Part shown: piece by piece, positions 12,961 to 17,212 of the stretch | Layout of the letters: every line of letters starts with the position of its first letter | Position numbering within the stretch: the stretch's first letter is position 1 | Origin: CAZGSG01 sp964528095 | GTDB lineage: Bacteria; Bacteroidota; Bacteroidia; Chitinophagales; Chitinophagaceae | Direction: 5' to 3' | Length of the DNA stretch: 17,212 nt | NCBI GenBank assembly: GCA_964528095.1 | Contig: CAZGSG010000113.1 | Span: forward strand, 1-17,212 | Made by a program: the position numbers and the translations under genes | Notes under the pieces: generated by a model | What the model was told of the DNA's origin: nothing | The model's input: the letters and a program-made list of their open reading frames with translations, nothing else | The model's database searches: none

Positions 12961-13292
12961 AAGAATACCTCTTTGTGGTATGTGGAAGCATAAATAAATA
13001 TTTTACATTTGATCAGGACTTTTTTACAACCACAATCTTCAACCAAATTAACCAAGCGTATATGCAAACTGCCGCCAAAGAACCTCAACACTTCCGTTTT
13101 CGCCTGCACGGATGTTATTTTATCAGTAACAATAATCGATAACAAGATTGGACCGTACCCGGTCATTATTAATCCCACCAAACCTGAACCGGCTCAATTA
13201 GTTTTGAATACAGCGCTATTAAAAGATTGAGTAGGTTGACCCCGGTATTAACGGGTAGCACAGGATGATTGAATACAAAATACGCTCAAGCA
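12961..13292. other. Gene-free stretch
   Basis: A TTG-initiated 73-codon plus-strand frame (13009-13230) and a minus-strand frame overlapping the previous gene show no family resemblance and were not called. A small GACCG-TACC-CGGTC hairpin lies near 13149-13162 without a T-run. The stretch should hold the promoter of the acetyltransferase gene, but no good consensus match was found. Confidence 0.45.
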
Positions 13293-13736
13293 ATGATTAT
13301 CAGAGAGGCTTTACTAACAGATATCCAGGAAATACAGGTTGTACGAAATGCGGTCAGAGAAAACAGGTTATCTGACCCGGCACTGGTGCCAGACAAAGAT
13401 GTAGAGGAGTACCTTTTTCACCGGGGTAAAGGCTGGGTATGTGAGGAAGAAGGTAGGATTGTAGGCTTCAGTATTGTGGACCTGCTGGCAAATAACGTAT
13501 GGGCATTGTTTATCCTGCCCGAGTATGAAAAAAAAGGTATCGGCCGTTGTTTGCATGATATGATGATCGACTGGTACTTCGCCCGCACAGATCAGGCTAT
13601 CTGGTTAAGCACAAGCCCTAAAACAAGAGCAGAAGGATTTTATCGTAATGCCAGCTGGGAGGAAACAGGCGTGTATGGCAAGGGAGAAACAAAATTTCAG
13701 ATGACAGCGTTACGATGGAAGGCTAAGCGCGGGTAA
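13293..13736 (+). CDS. GNAT family N-acetyltransferase
   Basis: 147 residues from the ATG at 13293; an in-frame TTG at 13269 would add only eight unconserved residues. GNAT fold: strand 1 MIIREALLTDI (1-11), then GKGWVCEEEGRIVGFSIVD (45-63, strands 2-4), and motif A with ALFILPEYEKKGIGRCL (71-87), whose K/R-x-x-G-x-G segment (81-85) binds the acetyl-CoA pyrophosphate. The C-terminal AEGFYRNASWEETG (113-126) is the family alpha-4 and Tyr region, Tyr117 being the candidate general acid. The acceptor substrate (small amine or protein N-terminus) is not determinable. Confidence 0.9.
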   Translation: MIIREALLTDIQEIQVVRNAVRENRLSDPALVPDKDVEEYLFHRGKGWVCEEEGRIVGFSIVDLLANNVWALFILPEYEKKGIGRCLHDMMIDWYFARTDQAIWLSTSPKTRAEGFYRNASWEETGVYGKGETKFQMTALRWKAKRG

Positions 13737-13846
13737 CTTATTCATTTATTGTGAGTAAAACGATGTATATAATTTTTTCCGGATTATTTGCCGGGAAACA
13801 ATACATTTATTATAGTACCCCGGGGAAACCTTAAACCATTACCAAC

Positions 13847-15409
13847 ATGAATTATCCTTCAGGTACTCCGCTCGGGAAAGCACCGGGCGATGTTATTTCA
13901 GTAACAGACCCCACACAACCAACCACCCGTATTTTTTCGCTTGATGTATTGCGTGGCGTTGCACTACTGGGCATTCTTATCATCAGCATCTGGCAGTTCG
14001 GCGGTTTTAGTATGAATGAACAAACCCGGATCAGGCTGAACCAGCAAGGCGGTAATTACCATTTACTGACTGTTATTTCCATCCTTTTTGAAGGCAAAAT
14101 GAGAGCATTGTTCTCGCTGGTTTTCGGGGCAGGTATTATCCTGTTTCTGTCCAGGCCCAATCATCCTTTATTACCATCCCGCGCGGATCTTTATATGAAA
14201 AAACAACTATGGCTCATGGCATTCGGCATACTGAATGCAGTTGTTTTGTTATGGCCGGGTGATATCCTGTTTCAATACGGTATCGTAGGTGTTTTACTTT
14301 TTGCAATGCACCGCGTATCTGCCAAAGGGCTATTGATCGTAGCGATTATCACAACACTGATCTTTTGCGGGAAAAATTTCTGGAACTATTCCGATGATAA
14401 AAAAGCATATGCTAAATACCTGGCTATCGTGGAAACAGAGAAAAAATTTTCAAAAGATAGTCTTGAAAGAGCAAAGCTGGATAGTGTATGGGTTCTGCAA
14501 AATAAAATAATGGTTGGTTCCGCGGCAGATTCACTGGGCAAACAGGCAACAAAGGATACTTCAAAAAACAAGCTCGTAAAAAAATTACAAAACGATTCAT
14601 TAGCGAAAGCTGCTGCCAGGGATACATTGAACAAGCAGCAAAAAAAGGATAAGGAAAAATGGCAGGGCATTACGAAAAGTTTAAAATACGATTCAACAGC
14701 GGATGCTGCTATCAACAAGACCATGAGGGGTAGTTATGGTCCGATATGGAAACAACTGCTACCGCAGACACAAAGCAGGGAGGCGATGTGGTTATACAGG
14801 ACCGGAATCTGGGATATCGGTTCCATGATGTTATTGGGAATGGCCCTGCTTGGATTTGGTTTTTTTAACGGCTCTTATAAAACAGGCCGGTATTTACTGA
14901 TCGCTGTTCCTGCATTGATCATTGGTTTTCTGCTGGCCTGGTTGCGGCAGGAATATGCTTATGCGAGACTGCATGATTATACGCAATACATCAATAAGCA
15001 TAACATACCCTGGGATCAGTTTTTCCCGGTAGAGCGGGCCTTGCTGGCAGTAGGTTATGCGTCGTTGGTGATGATGGTTATACGGCTCCGCTTTCTGGGA
15101 TGGCTTTGGCAGGCACTCGCCGATACGGGAAGAATGGCGTTTACCAACTATCTCTTGCAAACGGTTTTCTGCACACTATTTTTCTATGGTTATGGATTGG
15201 GTAATTATGGAAGGTTATCGCAGGCGGCGCTCTATTTTGTTGTTGTGGAAATATGGCTGATCCTGCTTGTGTTTTCCGTATTATGGTTCCGGCATTTTAC
15301 AATAGGTCCTTTGGAATGGGTATGGCGACGGCTTGTTTATGGGAAATGGCCTCCTATAAAAAAAGAAAACAATCCATCTATTCCTTCAACAGAAACAAGC
15401 ACCATCTGA
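13847..15409 (+). CDS. DUF418 family membrane protein with long charged loop
   Basis: 520 residues, multi-pass inner membrane. Motifs of the DUF418/YeiB group: SLDVLRGVALLGILIISI (31-48), GKMRALFSLVFGAG (83-96), AFGILNAVVLLWPGDILFQYG (125-145, by position), and in the C-terminal DUF418 domain RMAFTNYLLQTVFCTLFFYG (429-448) and IGPLEWVWRRL (486-496). The family is proposed to be transport-related and shares the acyltransferase-like N-terminal motif; function is unproven. Unlike its downstream paralogue, it carries an extra hydrophilic Lys/Asp/Ser-rich insertion at about 195-295 with recurring DSL/DT/KK words (DSLERAK, DSLGKQATKDTSK, DSLAKAAARDTLNK). The paralogue starts 21 nt after the stop, so the two are probably cotranscribed. 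Confidence 0.88.
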   Translation: MNYPSGTPLGKAPGDVISVTDPTQPTTRIFSLDVLRGVALLGILIISIWQFGGFSMNEQTRIRLNQQGGNYHLLTVISILFEGKMRALFSLVFGAGIILFLSRPNHPLLPSRADLYMKKQLWLMAFGILNAVVLLWPGDILFQYGIVGVLLFAMHRVSAKGLLIVAIITTLIFCGKNFWNYSDDKKAYAKYLAIVETEKKFSKDSLERAKLDSVWVLQNKIMVGSAADSLGKQATKDTSKNKLVKKLQNDSLAKAAARDTLNKQQKKDKEKWQGITKSLKYDSTADAAINKTMRGSYGPIWKQLLPQTQSREAMWLYRTGIWDIGSMMLLGMALLGFGFFNGSYKTGRYLLIAVPALIIGFLLAWLRQEYAYARLHDYTQYINKHNIPWDQFFPVERALLAVGYASLVMMVIRLRFLGWLWQALADTGRMAFTNYLLQTVFCTLFFYGYGLGNYGRLSQAALYFVVVEIWLILLVFSVLWFRHFTIGPLEWVWRRLVYGKWPPIKKENNPSIPSTETSTI

Positions 15410-15430
15410 TTCATTCCCTAAATCTTTTTT

Positions 15431-16786
15431 ATGGACAATACTTCCATTTCTTCCGAGCCAGCTTCCAACGAACCCCAGGTTACATCAGTGAAGCCGGTTG
15501 CTACAGCAGCCCGGATCAAAACAATCGATATGATCAGGGGATTTGCATTACTGGGTATTCTGCTAATGAATATTCCCGGGTTTGGAATAGATTTTTCAGA
15601 AGTGTTTGGAGTGATACGCGGACCGCAGGCTGGCAAAGACTATTATGCTGTGGCTGCCATGTTTTCCTTCTTTGATGGTACCATGCGTGGCTTATTCTCT
15701 ATGTTGTTTGGCGCAGGCATGGTCTTATTCATGATGAATAAGAAAGAAACACCGGGTGGGGCGACCGTTGCCGAATATTATTACCGTAGATTACTCTGGC
15801 TGGTATTATTTGGTTTGTTTAATGCGTTTGTTTTATTGTGGACAGGCGATATCCTTTATTTCTATGGGCTCTGCGGTATGTTGTTGTTTCCCTTTCGTAA
15901 AGCAAAGCCGTATTGGTTATTGCTGATCGGTGTAGCTTGTATTGCCATAGGCATTTTTAAAGGGGAACTGGGATATAACGAACTAAGAGAAAAAAGAAAA
16001 GCCTATGTGGAAGCAGTAGCCATAGAAAAGAAAAATGAAAAACTAACCGAAGAGCAGCAAGGTGCAAAAGCCGAATGGCTGGAAATAGAAAAAAGGCAAA
16101 CGCCTGATACCACAGAAGTAAATCGTAATGTCGGTAAAATGCATTCGGGGTATGGAACCATCTTCGAGTATTTTATTCCTGTGAATGTAAATGGGGAAGT
16201 ATGGGGATTGTATCACGGACTTTGGGATTTCCTGTGTATGATGTTCTTTGGTATGGCTTTATTCAAAATCGGTTTTTTCTCTAATAAACTTTCTCTTTCT
16301 ACATATTGGATGGCCTTGCTGATAGGGTATGGAATTGGTATCCCGGTAGGATGGGAGTTTTTTAATACGGGCATCCGTGGTTACCTGGGTACAAATTTTG
16401 GCAATTATGTAGACTCGTGGCGGGTTCCGCACTGGGCACTTTATGATATCAGGCGAGTATTATTATCCATAGGTCACGCGAGTCTGCTGATTCTTGTATT
16501 CAGGAGCAGGATCGTACCATGGCTTATGAAAGCACTGGCTAATGTAGGCCAGATGGCTTTTACCAACTATCTTATGCAAAGTATTATCTGCACATTTATA
16601 TTTAATGGCTATGGTTTCAATAAATACAATACGCTGCGATTCCACCAGCTATATTATGTGGCAGGAGTGATCTGGGTCTTTCAGCTCATCTTTTCCTCTA
16701 TCTGGTTGCGTTATTTCCGGTTCGGCCCATTTGAATGGCTATGGAGATCGCTTACCTACTGGAAGCGCCAACCAATGAAGGTGTAG
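15431..16786 (+). CDS. DUF418 family membrane protein, tandem paralogue
   Basis: 451 residues with the same motif order as the upstream gene: TIDMIRGFALLGILLMNI (31-48), GTMRGLFSMLFGAGMVLF (83-100), LFGLFNAFVLLWTGDILYFY (126-145), QMAFTNYLMQSIICTFIFNG (374-393) and FGPFEWLWRSLTYWK (431-445). The loop after helix 5 is shorter (about 180-250) and Glu/Lys-rich rather than Asp/Ser/Lys-rich. It arose by tandem duplication with the preceding gene, or the pair was acquired together. The start ATG follows a T-rich leader 21 nt after the upstream stop. Inverted repeat D begins 8 nt after the TAG stop. Confidence 0.9.
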   Translation: MDNTSISSEPASNEPQVTSVKPVATAARIKTIDMIRGFALLGILLMNIPGFGIDFSEVFGVIRGPQAGKDYYAVAAMFSFFDGTMRGLFSMLFGAGMVLFMMNKKETPGGATVAEYYYRRLLWLVLFGLFNAFVLLWTGDILYFYGLCGMLLFPFRKAKPYWLLLIGVACIAIGIFKGELGYNELREKRKAYVEAVAIEKKNEKLTEEQQGAKAEWLEIEKRQTPDTTEVNRNVGKMHSGYGTIFEYFIPVNVNGEVWGLYHGLWDFLCMMFFGMALFKIGFFSNKLSLSTYWMALLIGYGIGIPVGWEFFNTGIRGYLGTNFGNYVDSWRVPHWALYDIRRVLLSIGHASLLILVFRSRIVPWLMKALANVGQMAFTNYLMQSIICTFIFNGYGFNKYNTLRFHQLYYVAGVIWVFQLIFSSIWLRYFRFGPFEWLWRSLTYWKRQPMKV

Positions 16787-16793
16787 GAGTGAA

Positions 16794-17162
16794 TAACACG
16801 GAATTACGGAGAAAATGAGTGATTCATTTTGCCTGAATAGCTATGTTACGATTGGATATTGTTCGTATATGTAGTTCCAAATTTGGAGCACGGAGATGGG
16901 CAAAGTCTACCAATTCCTGTATATCCCTTATGTTGTTGTCTAATTGAAAGCAGCAAAAGATGAAGACATAGAAAGAACCTATTCAACTAGTAATCCTCTT
17001 TAACATCGATATTTTGGTCTACAAAATAAGGACAGTGCAACTCTCATCAAACATCGCCCATCTCCGTGCCTCCAAATCTGGGTTTACTTATAACGTGAAG
17101 CTTAGAAACAGATGACCATCCAGGTAAAATGAATCACTCATTTTCTCCGTAATTCCGTGTTA
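16794..17162. repeat. Inverted repeat D, 42-bp arms with a second pair nested inside
   Basis: Positions 16794-16835 and 17121-17162 are reverse complements over 42 nt with one G-T mismatch, spacer 285 nt. Inside, 16882-16901 pairs with 17056-17076 over 20 bp with one bulged base (TTTGGAGCACGGAGATGGGC, right side with one extra base). Arm words ACACGGA, ATTACGGAG and AAATGAGTGA resemble the arms of repeats B and C. No coding frame crosses it. Confidence 0.85.
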
Positions 17163-17212
17163 AATCACCCAGCTACCTGCCACCGAAAATAAGCCTTAAG
17201 CCAGCAGGTGAG
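17163..17212. other. Window edge; possible 3' end of a minus-strand gene
   Basis: On the minus strand a 15-codon open frame enters from the window edge and stops with TGA at 17167-17165, immediately outside repeat D. Too short to identify. Confidence 0.2.

Noticed and set aside
13009..13230. 73-residue plus-strand protein starting with TTG
   Set aside because: No recognisable domain, weak start, and composition like intergenic DNA. It could be a gene remnant, but nothing identifies it.
16794..17162. Intrinsic terminator after the DUF418 pair
   Set aside because: The arms are 285 nt apart and no T-run follows the right arm; too long for a simple terminator.

Overview
The window reads as chromosomal DNA from a member of the Bacteroidota, most likely a Chitinophagaceae-like soil or freshwater organism. 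The evidence is moderate GC content, A-rich leaders with almost no Shine-Dalgarno sites, promoter matches to TTG-N17-23-TAnnTTTG, and protein families typical of that phylum (PD40 propeller proteins, a lysine-rich cold-shock-domain protein, EcsC, paired DUF418 membrane proteins, DUF6597-AraC). There is no phage, plasmid, integrase or transposase gene, and no tRNA or rRNA was seen. Genus-level placement is inference.

Layout. Positions 1-2103 hold a truncated minus-strand PD40 beta-propeller protein. It is followed by an intergenic stretch with a heptamer-built inverted repeat, a clear minus-strand terminator and a possible structured RNA, and then a minus-strand cold-shock-domain protein. Positions 2104-6675 hold a palindrome-rich gap, a DUF962/Mpo1-like membrane protein, a periplasmic gamma-glutamyltransferase (minus), a divergent Gfo/Idh/MocA oxidoreductase, and a membrane-anchored TPR protein that converges on it with only 3 nt between stops. 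Positions 6676-7436 are a 760-nt gene-free stretch filled with nested long inverted repeats.

Positions 7437-16786 are entirely plus strand: EcsC protein; RpiB and a HAD hydrolase (probable two-gene unit); an AraC-type regulator; an NAD(P)-binding reductase-like protein; a DUF1772 membrane protein; a YaeR-like VOC protein; a secreted protein of unknown function; a GNAT acetyltransferase; and two tandem DUF418 membrane proteins. Positions 16787-17212 hold another nested long inverted repeat. The genes are mostly small housekeeping or stress-type units and do not form one pathway.

The most unusual content is between the genes. Six long inverted repeats lie in intergenic DNA. Three (1007-1188, 8150-8329, 12322-12390) are built from degenerate 7-nt words, with a different word in each. 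Three (6906-7149, 6782-7346, 16794-17162) have long arms made of related CAC(G/A)(C/G)(A)GAG / AATGAG-type words. Two of the latter are diverged copies of one unit and one is nested inside the other. One heptamer array runs into the 3' end of the EcsC gene and supplies its last 11 codons and its stop. All repeat statements come from reading the window; genome-wide copy number and function are unknown.
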